Below are positions 1 through 7,690 of a stretch of DNA of 27,949 bases, in pieces. The position numbers were made by a program, and so were the translations under genes. Numbering within the stretch: the first letter of the stretch is position 1; each line of letters starts with the position of its first letter. Source of the stretch: Flavobacteriales bacterium. Its GTDB lineage: Bacteria; Bacteroidota; Bacteroidia; Flavobacteriales_D; Parvicellaceae. The DNA lies in the NCBI GenBank assembly GCA_026993705.1, contig JALWSJ010000077.1, forward strand, positions 1 through 27,949, in the 5' to 3' direction. The notes beneath the pieces were generated by a model that saw nothing but the letters and a program-made list of their open reading frames with translations, did no database searches and was not told where the DNA came from.

Positions 1-284
1 TACGGATTATCGGTATTTGCATCTACTTCACCAAAATCGTGAAGTTCCTTATCAAATCGTATGCTTGTTTTCGGCATATTCGGTTGTTGCTGAGCATTGG
101 ATTGAGGCATCGGGTTGGGAGCTGTTGCGTTACCTGCACTTAAATTAACCTTTGCAGGCGTAGTAGCTGGCTGAATAAACACCTTTTCATCTATTTTCGT
201 ATCCAAATTTGATATTTGTACGGTATTATATATACCGAATAATAGTGCTAATCCTGCTATTCCTAATGTTATTTTATCGTTCAT
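1..284 (-). CDS. DUF1573 family protein, N-terminal part (runs off the left edge)
   Basis: An open reading frame starts with ATG at 284 on the minus strand and runs without a stop to the window edge (94 codons visible). The N-terminus MNDKITLGIAGLALLFGIYN is a membrane anchor or uncleaved signal. It is followed by a Pro/Ala/Gln-rich linker (about residues 40-70) and then by FDKELHDFGEVDANTDNP. The FDKxxHDFG string is the typical opening of the DUF1573 immunoglobulin-like domain, common in Bacteroidota and of unknown function. The protein probably acts in the periplasm or at the cell surface. A TATATTTG box lies just upstream at 314-321. The C-terminal part is outside the window, so full length cannot be judged. 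Confidence 0.75.
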   Translation of the reverse strand, partial: MNDKITLGIAGLALLFGIYNTVQISNLDTKIDEKVFIQPATTPAKVNLSAGNATAPNPMPQSNAQQQPNMPKTSIRFDKELHDFGEVDANTDNP

Positions 285-313
285 CTTTTTCTTATTTATT
301 TGTTTTCGAGTGG

Positions 314-321
314 CAAATATA
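314..321 (-). promoter_or_regulatory. Possible -7 box (TATATTTG) for the DUF1573 gene
   Basis: On the minus strand this reads TATATTTG, matching the Bacteroidota sigma-ABfr -7 consensus TAnnTTTG, about 30 nt upstream of the ATG at 284. No well-spaced -33 TTG is visible, so the call rests on the -7 box alone. Confidence 0.4.
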
Positions 322-341
322 TAGAAGTTGTTTGAATTTTA

Positions 342-944
342 CTAAGCAAACAACAATTTTACATTACTACTAAACAATTTTATAGAGATGGCTAACAAAA
401 TTATTCCGAAGACTTTTTCCAAAACGGCTATTCCTCCTTCTCCTAGTAACCTTTCAATTCTTCTTGTTAGTCGCAATACCCAATAGACAACAAACATATT
501 GATAAAAATTGCGATAAATATATTGATTTGAGAAAACTCTGCTCGTAACGAAATAATAGACGTCATTGTTCCGGCTCCAGCGATAAGAGGAAAAGCTAAA
601 GGGACGACGGAAGCTACTTTACCTTTTTTCTTTCCTTCGTTGGTGTGTTTAAATATTTCCACACCTAAGACCATTTCCAATGCCATAAAAAATAAAACAA
701 AAGAACCTGCAACAGCAAATTCACTTGTACCAACCCCCATAAATCCTAAAATCTTTTCTCCCAACAGAAGAAAAGAAACCATAATAATAAAAGAAACCAT
801 GGAGGCTTTGAAGGGACTAATCTCGCCTGCTTTTTTCTTTATTTTTATAATAACAGGGATAGCTCCTATAATATCAATCACAGCAAACAAGACCATGGTT
901 GCTACTCCTATTTCTTTTATATTTATTCCTAAGCTATCGATCAT
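342..944 (-). CDS. MarC family integral membrane protein
   Basis: This 200-residue, very hydrophobic protein has about six predicted membrane spans and fits the size and pattern of the MarC/UPF0056 family. Typical family signatures are the N-terminal AVIDIIGAIPVI segment (about residues 21-32) and the PLAFPLIAGAGTMTSII segment (about 115-131). The biochemical role of this family is unresolved; the old link to multiple antibiotic resistance has not held up, and no substrate can be read from the sequence. Its ATG (942-944) overlaps the TGA stop of purN (941-943) by four bases as ATGA, so the two genes are translationally coupled and share the promoter upstream of purN. The stop is followed by the DUF1573 gene on the same strand. 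Confidence 0.85.
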   Translation of the reverse strand: MIDSLGINIKEIGVATMVLFAVIDIIGAIPVIIKIKKKAGEISPFKASMVSFIIMVSFLLLGEKILGFMGVGTSEFAVAGSFVLFFMALEMVLGVEIFKHTNEGKKKGKVASVVPLAFPLIAGAGTMTSIISLRAEFSQINIFIAIFINMFVVYWVLRLTRRIERLLGEGGIAVLEKVFGIILLAISIKLFSSNVKLLFA

Positions 945-1516
945 GATTGTACAAATTTTTCTATTGTTTCGGGAAAATGTTCTTTTTCTAATTTACGAAT
1001 CTTTTTTTGTAAACTTTTTAACGTTTCTCCGGGTGACACCTCACAAGTAAATTGTGCTATTACCGCCCCCTTATCGTATTCTTCGTTTACTTTATGTATG
1101 GTGATTCCTGATTGTGTTTCTTTGTGTTCTAAAACTGCTTTGTGAACGTGTTTTCCATACATTCCTTTTCCACCAAATTTTGGTAATAATGAAGGATGAA
1201 CATTAATTATTTTATTGTTAAAAGATTCAAGTATGTTCTGTGGTACTTTCCATAGAAAACCAGCTAGGATTATATAATCTATTTTTGCTTTTAAAAGTGC
1301 TTTCAGTACTTCATCTGTTTCATAAAAAGCATCTCGATTAAATGTTAGCGTTGGCACTCCATTGTCTTTGGCGTGATTTAACGCACCTGCCTGAGGGTTG
1401 TTAGAAGCTACCATAACAACTTCAATTTCATTATTGTCTTTAAATTTTTGAATGATATTAAAGACGTTACTACCTGTTCCCGAAGCAAACAATGCTAACC
1501 TTATTTTGTCTTTCAT
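941..1516 (-). CDS. purN: Phosphoribosylglycinamide formyltransferase PurN
   Basis: PurN transfers the formyl group of 10-formyltetrahydrofolate to GAR in the third step of de novo purine synthesis, in the cytoplasm. The 191-residue protein starts MKDKIRLALFASGTGSN, with the phosphate-binding ASGTGSN loop at residues 11-17. The catalytic Asn and His are in INVHPSLLPKF (about 108-118), and the catalytic Asp is in the EEYDKGAV segment (about 146-153). It is slightly shorter than the E. coli enzyme (about 212 residues), as is common for Bacteroidota. The gene leads a two-gene unit with marC, overlapping it by ATGA. A clean TACCTTTG box lies at 1533-1540. purQ occurs elsewhere in the window (25696), so the purine genes are not clustered here. 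Confidence 0.93.
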   Translation of the reverse strand: MKDKIRLALFASGTGSNVFNIIQKFKDNNEIEVVMVASNNPQAGALNHAKDNGVPTLTFNRDAFYETDEVLKALLKAKIDYIILAGFLWKVPQNILESFNNKIINVHPSLLPKFGGKGMYGKHVHKAVLEHKETQSGITIHKVNEEYDKGAVIAQFTCEVSPGETLKSLQKKIRKLEKEHFPETIEKFVQS

Positions 1517-1532
1517 TTTTTTAAAATTTTTG

Positions 1533-1540
1533 CAAAGGTA
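1533..1540 (-). promoter_or_regulatory. -7 promoter box (TACCTTTG) of purN-marC
   Basis: The minus strand reads TACCTTTG, an exact TAnnTTTG match, about 17 nt before the purN ATG. No purine riboswitch aptamer is recognisable in the very short leader this implies. Confidence 0.55.
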
Positions 1541-1621
1541 CGACTAAAGAAACGATGCTTTGTTACGCTTTTGTTAAGGAATTGGTAATTTTTCTATCTC
1601 TTAAGTTAAAAAGCATTAAAA

Positions 1622-1655
1622 ACAAGAAAGCACCCCTTTGAGAGTGCTTTCTTGT
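1622..1655 (-). terminator. Rho-independent terminator after the small lipoprotein gene
   Basis: A perfect 12-bp stem (1622-1633 with 1644-1655, arms ACAAGAAAGCAC / GTGCTTTCTTGT) encloses a 10-nt loop. On the minus strand it is followed directly by TTTTTAATGC. It lies 22 bp beyond the stop of the lipoprotein gene and probably ends the deoC operon transcript. Confidence 0.8.
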
Positions 1656-1676
1656 AGTTGTCATTTACGATAAAGC

Positions 1677-1859
1677 CTATTCTTCAGCTTCGTCTTCATC
1701 TAATTCCTTGTCTAAATCGTCAAACAAATCATCTGTTGTTTGTTCTACTTCTTTTTTTAATTGCTCTTTTTTCTCTTGTTGTTCTTTTATTTCTTCTTCA
1801 CTTTCTCCACAACTTACAAATAGTGAAGATATCGCAAATATGTACATTAGTTTTTTCAT
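1677..1859 (-). CDS. Small acidic lipoprotein
   Basis: The 60-residue protein starts MKKLMYIFAISSLFVSCGES. The LFVSC lipobox at residues 13-17 predicts cleavage before Cys17 and lipid anchoring. The mature part is a short, highly charged helix or coiled-coil-like segment rich in Glu, Lys and Gln (about residues 20-43), ending in an Asp/Glu tail. I chose the ATG at 1859 because the nine residues upstream would spoil the signal peptide. The gene follows the ALDH-like gene by 35 bp on the same strand and is closed by a strong terminator at 1622-1655. No family is recognised; it may simply be the last gene of the operon, unrelated to deoxyribose metabolism. Confidence 0.7.
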   Translation of the reverse strand: MKKLMYIFAISSLFVSCGESEEEIKEQQEKKEQLKKEVEQTTDDLFDDLDKELDEDEAEE

Positions 1860-1894
1860 GTTCTTGAAATTTTGAGGGTTTAACAAGTTCTATT

Positions 1895-2776
1895 CTAATA
1901 ACCACTACCAGCTCCAGCAATATGCTCTATTGGATGCCATGTTGTTTTGGTTTCTTGAAAATCTAAAATTGAGTAAGGAGTTTCGTTTTCTTCTTTTGTC
2001 CAATCTTTTACATTTTTGTTTACCACTCTTTTAAGATTAGTAACCGCATTTTCTTGTATGATTTTTAATTCTTGTTGGTTACTTCCGCAATATAGAATTG
2101 CATTTACATCCATATGTGTTGAGAAAAATGGTAACAACTCTTCTCTATTGCCTGTAAGTATGTTTACAACGCCTCCTGGCACGTCAGATGTTGCTAACAC
2201 TTCTGAAAAGGTGATAGCACTTAAAGGTTTACTTTCTGATGCTAAGACGACGCAAGTGTTTCCTCCTGCTATAATGGGTGCAATTTGAGAAACTAGCCCG
2301 ATTAATCCTGTTTCTTCTGGTGCTAACACTGCTACGACTCCTGTAGGTTCGGGAACGGAAAAATTAAAGTGACTAGACGCAACTGGATTAACAGCACTAA
2401 AAATTTGTATGTATTTATCGCACCAACCCGCGTAATAAATCAAGCGGTCGATTGCTGTTTCTACTTCTTTTGTTGCTTGATTTTTTGTGCTCCCCTGTTG
2501 TACCAACTCCTCTACAAACTGACTTTTTCTTCCTTCTAGAACTTCTGCTATTCGGTAGAGAATTTGACTTTTGTTGTATGCAGAACGGGCTGACCACGCT
2601 CCTTGTGCCGCACGGGCTGCTACAACTGCATTTCTAAAGTCTTTTCGTGAGGATTGGCAAATATTCCCTAATGGCTTACCGTTTACCATTGGTTGGTAAT
2701 ACCTTCCTGATTCGGTTCTTGGAAATTTTCCTCCGATGTAAATTTTATAGGTTTTCAAAACTTCTATTCTTGACAT
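1895..2776 (-). CDS. Catalytically incomplete aldehyde dehydrogenase-like protein (second ALDH16-type unit)
   Basis: This 293-residue protein resembles the NAD-binding half of aldehyde dehydrogenases. The IYIGGKFPRTESGRYYQ start (about residue 11 on), the VVAARAAQGAWS helix and the TGVVAVLAPE...GGNTCVVLASES stretch match the corresponding parts of the neighbouring full enzyme. It then stops near the point where the ELGGK catalytic Glu and the catalytic Cys should follow; neither is present. No frameshift is seen and the C-terminus is a smooth unique sequence, so this looks like a natural short form rather than decay. A start at 2776 is preferred: the 26 codons upstream lie in a repeat element. 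In context (deoC, full ALDH, this protein) it resembles the non-catalytic second domain of ALDH16 proteins, here as a separate chain. The pairing is inference. Confidence 0.75.
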   Translation of the reverse strand: MSRIEVLKTYKIYIGGKFPRTESGRYYQPMVNGKPLGNICQSSRKDFRNAVVAARAAQGAWSARSAYNKSQILYRIAEVLEGRKSQFVEELVQQGSTKNQATKEVETAIDRLIYYAGWCDKYIQIFSAVNPVASSHFNFSVPEPTGVVAVLAPEETGLIGLVSQIAPIIAGGNTCVVLASESKPLSAITFSEVLATSDVPGGVVNILTGNREELLPFFSTHMDVNAILYCGSNQQELKIIQENAVTNLKRVVNKNVKDWTKEENETPYSILDFQETKTTWHPIEHIAGAGSGY

Positions 2777-2810
2777 TTTTTTTCGTCTTTTTATCTTGTT
2801 TTCATTTCTC

Positions 2811-3122
2811 CGCGTTAGGGATTCTACCCCTAACACGAAGAAAATAAACGGCATAAAACGGTTTTATTTTCCTTATACATCTTCAAAATTCTTTTGCATA
2901 GCTAAGGCTATGCAAAAGAATTTTTCATTGTCTAAGAAAACTAAACTCCGTTTTCTTCTCGTTCATTTCTCCGCGTTAGGGATAGAACGGTATGTTTGAA
3001 CTCCTTTTTCTCTCTCGCTGTTCGAGAGAAAAAGAGTGAGTAGTGATAGCCCGACCATTACAGCGTCAAAATGTGATGTAGTGATAACGAAATTACATTT
3101 TTATGCTGTAATGGGAACGCCC
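2811..3122 (-). repeat. Composite interspersed repeat, copy E1 (core + hairpin module)
   Basis: On the minus strand the copy starts 9 bp after the ALDH stop with GGGCGTTCCC, runs through the core (3122-2973) to CTATCCCTAACGC, then through a hairpin module of about 150 bp centred on a CATAGC...GCTATG stem-loop (2897-2912). It ends in a short palindrome GCGTTAGGG/CCCCTAACAC (2811-2836). It sits between two genes of the same operon, in the sense direction, so it should be transcribed with them. Confidence 0.8.
2973..3122 (-). ncRNA. Candidate structured RNA core E1 (subtype b)
   Basis: In the sense orientation the core is GGGCGTTCCC, stem P1 (CCATTACAGC / GCTGTAATGG) with apical TTTCGTTATCACTAC, the string GGTCGGGCTATC, stem P2 (CTTTTTCTCTCG / CGAGAGAGAAAAAG), then CTATCCCTAACGC. 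The outer GCGTT can pair with the terminal AACGC. P1 and P2 sequences differ from those of the other copies but remain paired. Confidence 0.55.
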
Positions 3123-3131
3123 TAATTCTTG

Positions 3132-4589
3132 TTATTCAAATTTTAAATATGGTTCTAAACCTTGTACGCCTCCTTCTCTTCCGTGTCCGCTTTCTTTGTA
3201 ACCGCCGAATGGGGATGTTGGGTCAAATTTATTATAGGTATTCGCCCAGACTACGCCTGCTTTCATTTTTGAGGTTAGGTTAAACACTTTTGAGCCTTTG
3301 TCTGACCAAACTCCTGCGGATAATCCGTAAGGGGTGTTGTTGGCTTTTGCTATAACTTCGTCAACGGTTCGGAAGGTTTGAATGGCTAGTACGGGACCGA
3401 AAATTTCTTCTTTGGCTATTTTGCTAGATTGTGCAACGTTGGTAAATAAGGTTGGTTTGCACCAATATCCTTTTTTGGGAAGCGTTGCATTTTCGGGTTG
3501 ATACATTTCACAACCTTCGTCCAATCCTGCCTTGATGTAGCCTTCGATTACTTTGAGTTGTTTTTGAGAGTTGATTGCTCCTACGTCTGTGTTTTTATCC
3601 AATGGATCGCCAACGACAAGGTTTTCCATTCGGTCTTTTAGTTTTCGCATTACTTTTTCGTAAACAGATTCTTGAATAAACAAACGTGAACCTGCACAAC
3701 ATACGTGTCCTTGATTAAAGAATATTCCATTTACGACCCCTTCTACAGCTTGATCTATTGGTGCGTCTTCAAAGATGATGTTTGCCGCTTTTCCACCCAG
3801 CTCCATCGTGGATTTTTTATGCGTTCCCGCTATTGCTTTCATGATGATTTTTCCGACTCCTGTTGAACCTGTAAAAGCCACCTTGTCCGCATCGGGATGT
3901 TCTACCATCATTGCTCCTGTTTTTCCGTAACCTGTAACGATGTTTACCACTCCATCTGGCAAGCCTGCGTCTTGTATTAATTCTGCTAGTTTTAATGCTG
4001 TTAGCGGTGTTGTTTCTGCGGGTTTTAACACTACGGTATTTCCAGCAGCTAGTGCGGGAGCGATTTTCCATGCCACCATCAGCATTGGGAAGTTCCAAGG
4101 GGTGATTTGTACGGCTACACCTAAAGACTTTGGTTTTTTATTGGGAAAAGCATATTCTAATTTATCTGCCCATCCTGCGTAATAGAAAAAATGTGCAGCA
4201 GCAAGAGGAATGTCAATGTCTCTTGCTTCTCGGATTGGTTTTCCGCCGTCTAAGGTTTCAATAACCGAAAATTCTCTAGCTCGCTCTTGTATTAACCTCG
4301 CTATTCTAAAAATGTACTTCCCTCGTTCTTTTCCTGATAGTTTTGACCAGACTTGCGTATAGGCTTTACGTGCTGCTTTTATGGCTAAATCTACATCTTC
4401 CTCTCCGGCTTCGGCAACTTCCGCCAATACTTCTTCTGTAGCGGGGTTGATGGTTTTAAAGTAAATTCCAGATTTTGGCTTTACCCATTTTCCACCAATG
4501 AATAAGTCGTATTTCTTTTTTATCTTAACGTGTGCGGTGCTTTCTGGTGCTGGAGAAAACTCCCACGATGAATTTAAGTCTAAGCTCAT
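3132..4589 (-). CDS. NAD(P)-dependent aldehyde dehydrogenase
   Basis: This is a full-length 485-residue aldehyde dehydrogenase. It shows the ITPWNFPML segment (162-170), the LKPAETTPL cofactor-binding region (188-196), the nucleotide-site FTGSTGVGK (239-247), the general base Glu263 in MELGGK, and the nucleophile Cys297 in GHVCCAGSR. The IFGPVLAI and SPFGGYKESG C-terminal motifs are also intact. It starts 16 bp after deoC and very likely oxidises the acetaldehyde released by DeoC to acetate. The next gene on the same strand is an ALDH-like protein without a catalytic domain. Together (485 + 293 residues) they approach the length of two-domain ALDH16 enzymes. Substrate assignment is inferred from context only. 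Confidence 0.9.
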   Translation of the reverse strand: MSLDLNSSWEFSPAPESTAHVKIKKKYDLFIGGKWVKPKSGIYFKTINPATEEVLAEVAEAGEEDVDLAIKAARKAYTQVWSKLSGKERGKYIFRIARLIQERAREFSVIETLDGGKPIREARDIDIPLAAAHFFYYAGWADKLEYAFPNKKPKSLGVAVQITPWNFPMLMVAWKIAPALAAGNTVVLKPAETTPLTALKLAELIQDAGLPDGVVNIVTGYGKTGAMMVEHPDADKVAFTGSTGVGKIIMKAIAGTHKKSTMELGGKAANIIFEDAPIDQAVEGVVNGIFFNQGHVCCAGSRLFIQESVYEKVMRKLKDRMENLVVGDPLDKNTDVGAINSQKQLKVIEGYIKAGLDEGCEMYQPENATLPKKGYWCKPTLFTNVAQSSKIAKEEIFGPVLAIQTFRTVDEVIAKANNTPYGLSAGVWSDKGSKVFNLTSKMKAGVVWANTYNKFDPTSPFGGYKESGHGREGGVQGLEPYLKFE

Positions 4590-4605
4590 AATTGTATCTA
4601 TTCTG

Positions 4606-5502
4606 TTAATCTATCGAGATATAATCTTTCGATGTATAGATTCCTGTTCTTTGTTTAATAATTTGCATGATTACGTCATTTGCCAAGCTACTCGCTCCAA
4701 ATCTGAACCATTCGTTGGTTAACCATTTATCCCCTAGGGTTTCTTTTACTAGTAAAAGGTATTGGAGAGCTAATTTAGCATTAGAAATTCCTCCCGCAGG
4801 TTTCATTCCTACCATTTTGCCTGTTGCATAATAATGGTCTTTTATCGCTTCTAACATAACCGAAGTAACAGGCAAAGTAGCTGCAGGCTTAATCTTCCCT
4901 GTTGATGTTTTTATAAAATCTGCTCCCGCATCAATCGCTATATCGCTTGCCCGTCTTACTTTATCTAACGTTCCCAACTCTCCTGTTTCCAAGATTACTT
5001 TTAGTCGTGCATTGCCACAAGCTTCTTTAACCGTAGCAATTTCATCAAAAACATAACCGTAATCCCCTTGGTGAAATCGTCCTCTACTTATCACCATATC
5101 CACCTCATCGGCTCCGTTATCCACTGCTAGTTTCACATCCAACAACTTCACCTCCAGACTAGATTGTCCGCTCGGAAAAGCAGTTGCTACGGAAGCCACC
5201 TTTACGCCACTTCCTTCCAAAGCTTTTACCGCTGTTTTTACAAAATTAGGATACACACAAACCGCCGCCGTAGTAGGTAAATCAGGATAATCGGTATGTA
5301 AGTGCTGTGCTTTATAACACATTTGCTTTACCTTATTTTCGGTGTCCGCTCCTTCCAGCGTGGTCAAATCTATCATATTGAGAGCCATCAATAAGCCCTT
5401 CATCTTAGCTTCCTTTTTAAGACTTCTCTTTGTTATCCTTTCTATCCTATCGTTAACTCCCACTTGATCTATACGGGGAGACAAGGTGTAATCTTTTATC
5501 AT
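4606..5502 (-). CDS. deoC: Deoxyribose-phosphate aldolase DeoC
   Basis: DeoC cleaves 2-deoxyribose 5-phosphate to glyceraldehyde 3-phosphate and acetaldehyde in deoxynucleoside catabolism. The 298-residue protein is the long form seen in many Bacteroidota and eukaryotes, with an N-terminal extension of about 60 residues compared with E. coli. Active-site residues are visible: Asp135 in DEVDMVI, the Schiff-base Lys198 in FIKTSTGK and Lys234 in GMKPAGG. The start at 5502 (MIKDYTLSP) is preferred over the in-frame ATG at 5529, because that one falls inside the TATCTTTG promoter box (5527-5534). It heads an operon with the two ALDH genes downstream, which fits disposal of acetaldehyde. Confidence 0.93.
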   Translation of the reverse strand: MIKDYTLSPRIDQVGVNDRIERITKRSLKKEAKMKGLLMALNMIDLTTLEGADTENKVKQMCYKAQHLHTDYPDLPTTAAVCVYPNFVKTAVKALEGSGVKVASVATAFPSGQSSLEVKLLDVKLAVDNGADEVDMVISRGRFHQGDYGYVFDEIATVKEACGNARLKVILETGELGTLDKVRRASDIAIDAGADFIKTSTGKIKPAATLPVTSVMLEAIKDHYYATGKMVGMKPAGGISNAKLALQYLLLVKETLGDKWLTNEWFRFGASSLANDVIMQIIKQRTGIYTSKDYISID

Positions 5503-5526
5503 TTTACCTTTTGTTTTGTCCTTGTT

Positions 5527-5534
5527 CAAAGATA
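5527..5534 (-). promoter_or_regulatory. -7 promoter box (TATCTTTG) of the deoC operon
   Basis: The minus strand reads TATCTTTG, an exact TAnnTTTG match, 24 nt before the chosen deoC ATG at 5502. It overlaps the alternative upstream ATG and so decides the start. No -33 TTG at the usual spacing is evident; the region upstream is A-rich. Confidence 0.55.
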
Positions 5535-5583
5535 GTATTTTTTTTTTAATGTTGAGGTTAGGGTATTCATTTAATCAATTTTT

Positions 5584-5721
5584 GGGCGTTCCCCTTTTCT
5601 ACCAAAAACACATTTCGCTATGCTCTACGTGTCTTTAGCAGAAAAGGGTCGGGCTATCCACTATATCTTTTGCCCTCCAAAAGGAGGGAGGGCAAAAGGA
5701 TGCCGTTCCTATCCCTAACGC
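5584..5721 (+). ncRNA. Candidate structured RNA core E2 (subtype a)
   Basis: The core reads GGGCGTTCC, P1 (CCCTTTTCT / AGAAAAGGG, with inner ACAC/GTGT) around apical TTTCGCTATGCTCTAC, then GGTCGGGCTATCC. P2 follows (CTTTTGCCCTCC / GGAGGGCAAAAG), then TGCCGTTCCTATCCCTAACGC. The GCGTT start pairs with the AACGC end. Confidence 0.55.
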
Positions 5722-6020
5722 GAGTGGAATGAGTGCTAAGAAAGTGAGTTTTAGTTTCTTTAGATGATGAAAAAATTCTTTGTATAGCCGAGCTATGGAA
5801 ATAATTTTTGAAGAAATATAAAGAAAATAAAAACACTTTATAGTGCTCATTATACTTGCGTTAGGGATTCCAACTAACGTAAAAATAAAATACTGATAAT
5901 CAAATAATTATAAAATAGCTGGTATTTTTACGTTAGCATCAAAACTCAACTGTTTTTCACAGTCGCTTAATAGTCCCTAACGCGTAATGAAATAAGTGCA
6001 AGAAAGTAAATTTTAATTTT
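5584..6020 (+). repeat. Composite interspersed repeat, copy E2 (core + hairpin module + inserted module III)
   Basis: The layout is core 5584-5721, hairpin module 5722-5857 (centred on ATAGCCGAGCTAT near 5785), GCGTTAGGG boundary 5858-5866, module III about 5867-5974, CCCTAACGC boundary 5975-5983, then a partial second start of the hairpin module to about 6020. Module III carries inverted arms CTAACGTAAAAATA (5874-5887) and TATTTTTACGTTAG (5923-5936), then a small ACTG...CAGT hairpin. The copy fills the whole gap between deoC and the phosphatase gene. Confidence 0.8.
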
Positions 6021-6036
6021 ATTTACCCATTTAAAA

Positions 6037-7392
6037 TCAAACCACCCTAAACCCAACTCCACACACATCATCTACTTGGTCTAAATTACCTTTCCAATCT
6101 TGAAAAGTTTTATCGATTATTTCTTTTTGCTCTTTCATGGGTTTATCATAAATAGAAAGCAATAATTTTTTGAAGGCTTTTATCTTGAATTTCTTTCCTC
6201 GTTCTCCTCCAAACTGGTCGATATAGCCATCGGTAAATAGGTAAAAGCAATCGCCTTCTTGTACTTCTATATGGTGCGTTGTAAAAGGTTTGGAAGCGAC
6301 ATAGACGCCTATCGGTTGTTTATCTGCTTTATATTCTATTATTTCCCCTTTTCTAATCAACCAAAGAGAAATATTTGCTCCAGAATAACTTAGTTTATTC
6401 CCTTGCAAAGCACATAAACCAATATCCATTCCATCGTAAATATTACCTTCCTCTCCTTTTTCAAAACGTTTCAAGACCAAATCTCTTGTATGCGACAACA
6501 CCTCTCCAGGTGATTGGTTTTCGTACTCATTTATAGATCTATTTAAGGCGTTGTTACAAACCAAAGAAACAAAAGCTCCAGAAACTCCGTGTCCTGTACA
6601 GTCTGCAACTGCTATGTAAAAATTTTTATCTTTTTCTACAAACCAATAAAAATCTCCCGCCACAATACTCTTAGGCTTATAATACACCATAGCATCTTTC
6701 ACTTGTTGTTCCAACACCTCATCAGGTGGTAAAATCGTCTTTTGTATTCTTCTTGCGTAAGTTATATTGTCTGTTATTTCTTTATTCTTCTTTTCTAGTG
6801 CTTTTCTTTGAATTAACAACCCTTCGACAAACCTATATTGGTATTTAATAAAAAACAATACTATACCAAAAAGCCCAAATACAGAAACCAATAACACACC
6901 AAAGTTTTCAGCTATAAAAGGAGTGTTGTCATTGAATGCATAATAGACCAATAAAGAAAACAACACCGCTACCTGTAATCGAAAATGAACTAATCTTCCC
7001 ATTACAGCTGTCAATGTAATAACAGCAGTTAAAAACAGGATATTTCGAATCAATACTTGTTCAAAATTATCGGTATAAAAAGAAGTGTCAGGATAATTTA
7101 ATTGAGAAAATACGATATTCAATACCAACCCCCATGTTCCTAACACAAAATATTGGCGATACTTTTCTTTTTGAAAAACAGCTCCAATTAATGCGATTAG
7201 CAATACAACAAGTGTAACATAAAACACAGATAAAATAGTAGAGTCGTAGTACTTGCCGTTTGTGAAATAATCCAAAACAACACCAATAATCCCCAATACA
7301 AGCGTAACCAAAGAAATGAGTCTTTTTTCTTCGGAATAACGATTGTAATAATCATCTTTCCCTGCTGTTTTAAAATTAGAAAACGGAAACAT
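6037..7392 (-). CDS. Membrane-anchored SpoIIE/PP2C-type serine phosphatase
   Basis: The 451-residue protein has an N-terminal membrane domain of about six spans (residues 25-185), a short linker helix (about 188-220) containing the ITYARRIQKTILP motif common to Bacteroidota SpoIIE-type proteins, and a C-terminal PPM/SpoIIE phosphatase domain (about 230-451). Metal-binding Asp residues are visible in AGDFYW (D247), ADCTGHG (D264), TDGYIDQFGG (D388) and DQVDDVCG (D440/D441). Such enzymes dephosphorylate phosphoserine or phosphothreonine partners, often anti-sigma antagonists. No such partner is next door, so the target is unknown. The gene appears monocistronic: a repeat element lies downstream and a 298-bp gap upstream separates it from a divergent SPFH gene. 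Confidence 0.88.
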   Translation of the reverse strand: MFPFSNFKTAGKDDYYNRYSEEKRLISLVTLVLGIIGVVLDYFTNGKYYDSTILSVFYVTLVVLLIALIGAVFQKEKYRQYFVLGTWGLVLNIVFSQLNYPDTSFYTDNFEQVLIRNILFLTAVITLTAVMGRLVHFRLQVAVLFSLLVYYAFNDNTPFIAENFGVLLVSVFGLFGIVLFFIKYQYRFVEGLLIQRKALEKKNKEITDNITYARRIQKTILPPDEVLEQQVKDAMVYYKPKSIVAGDFYWFVEKDKNFYIAVADCTGHGVSGAFVSLVCNNALNRSINEYENQSPGEVLSHTRDLVLKRFEKGEEGNIYDGMDIGLCALQGNKLSYSGANISLWLIRKGEIIEYKADKQPIGVYVASKPFTTHHIEVQEGDCFYLFTDGYIDQFGGERGKKFKIKAFKKLLLSIYDKPMKEQKEIIDKTFQDWKGNLDQVDDVCGVGFRVV

Positions 7393-7479
7393 ATACGCAA
7401 TATATGGATTTTAAGTATCACTTTCTTCAATATCACCGAAACTTTCACCTAAAATCTAAAATCCGCAAGTAAAAATCTA

Positions 7480-7615
7480 TTGCAAAGCCAAACTCCGTAT
7501 TAATTTTGGCAATGCTCGTTTTTCAATATTCACCGTAGCTATGGCTACGCTTGTGTGTCTCAAAACTGTAGTAAACTAATACTGATGCGTGTTTTGACTT
7601 TTCATAACGAGAACA
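7480..7615. repeat. Degenerate long palindrome between divergent genes
   Basis: The gap between the phosphatase and SPFH genes (7393-7690) contains an imperfect inverted repeat. Its centre is GTAGCTATGGCTAC (7535-7548). The flanks are CCGTATTAATTTT on the left and AAACTAATACTG on the right, with CAAAGCCAAAC opposite GTTTTGACTTTT further out. The centre resembles the hairpin centre of the E-family modules, but the GGGCGTT/CCCTAACGC strings are absent. It may be a decayed relative or a separate palindrome. The rest of the gap shows nothing definite. Confidence 0.45.
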
Positions 7616-7690
7616 CTTACGAATTTAAGGCTAAAATTAAAAAAAAGAATATCTTTACTCTCTTTTTACTAACCATTAATACAAAAAATC

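Noticed and set aside
2777..2854. 26-codon N-terminal extension of the ALDH-like protein
   Set aside because: It lies partly within repeat E1 and encodes a peptide unlike ALDH N-termini; the ATG at 2776 aligns with the neighbouring ALDH.
5635..5850. Open frames inside repeat copies (also 25291-25479, 2796-2999, 20312-20503) with a shared peptide like ASFCPPSFWRAKDIVDSP
   Set aside because: The shared peptide comes from the conserved repeat core read antisense. Frames are short, start and end differently in each copy, and the variable stems change the protein without any amino-acid constraint.
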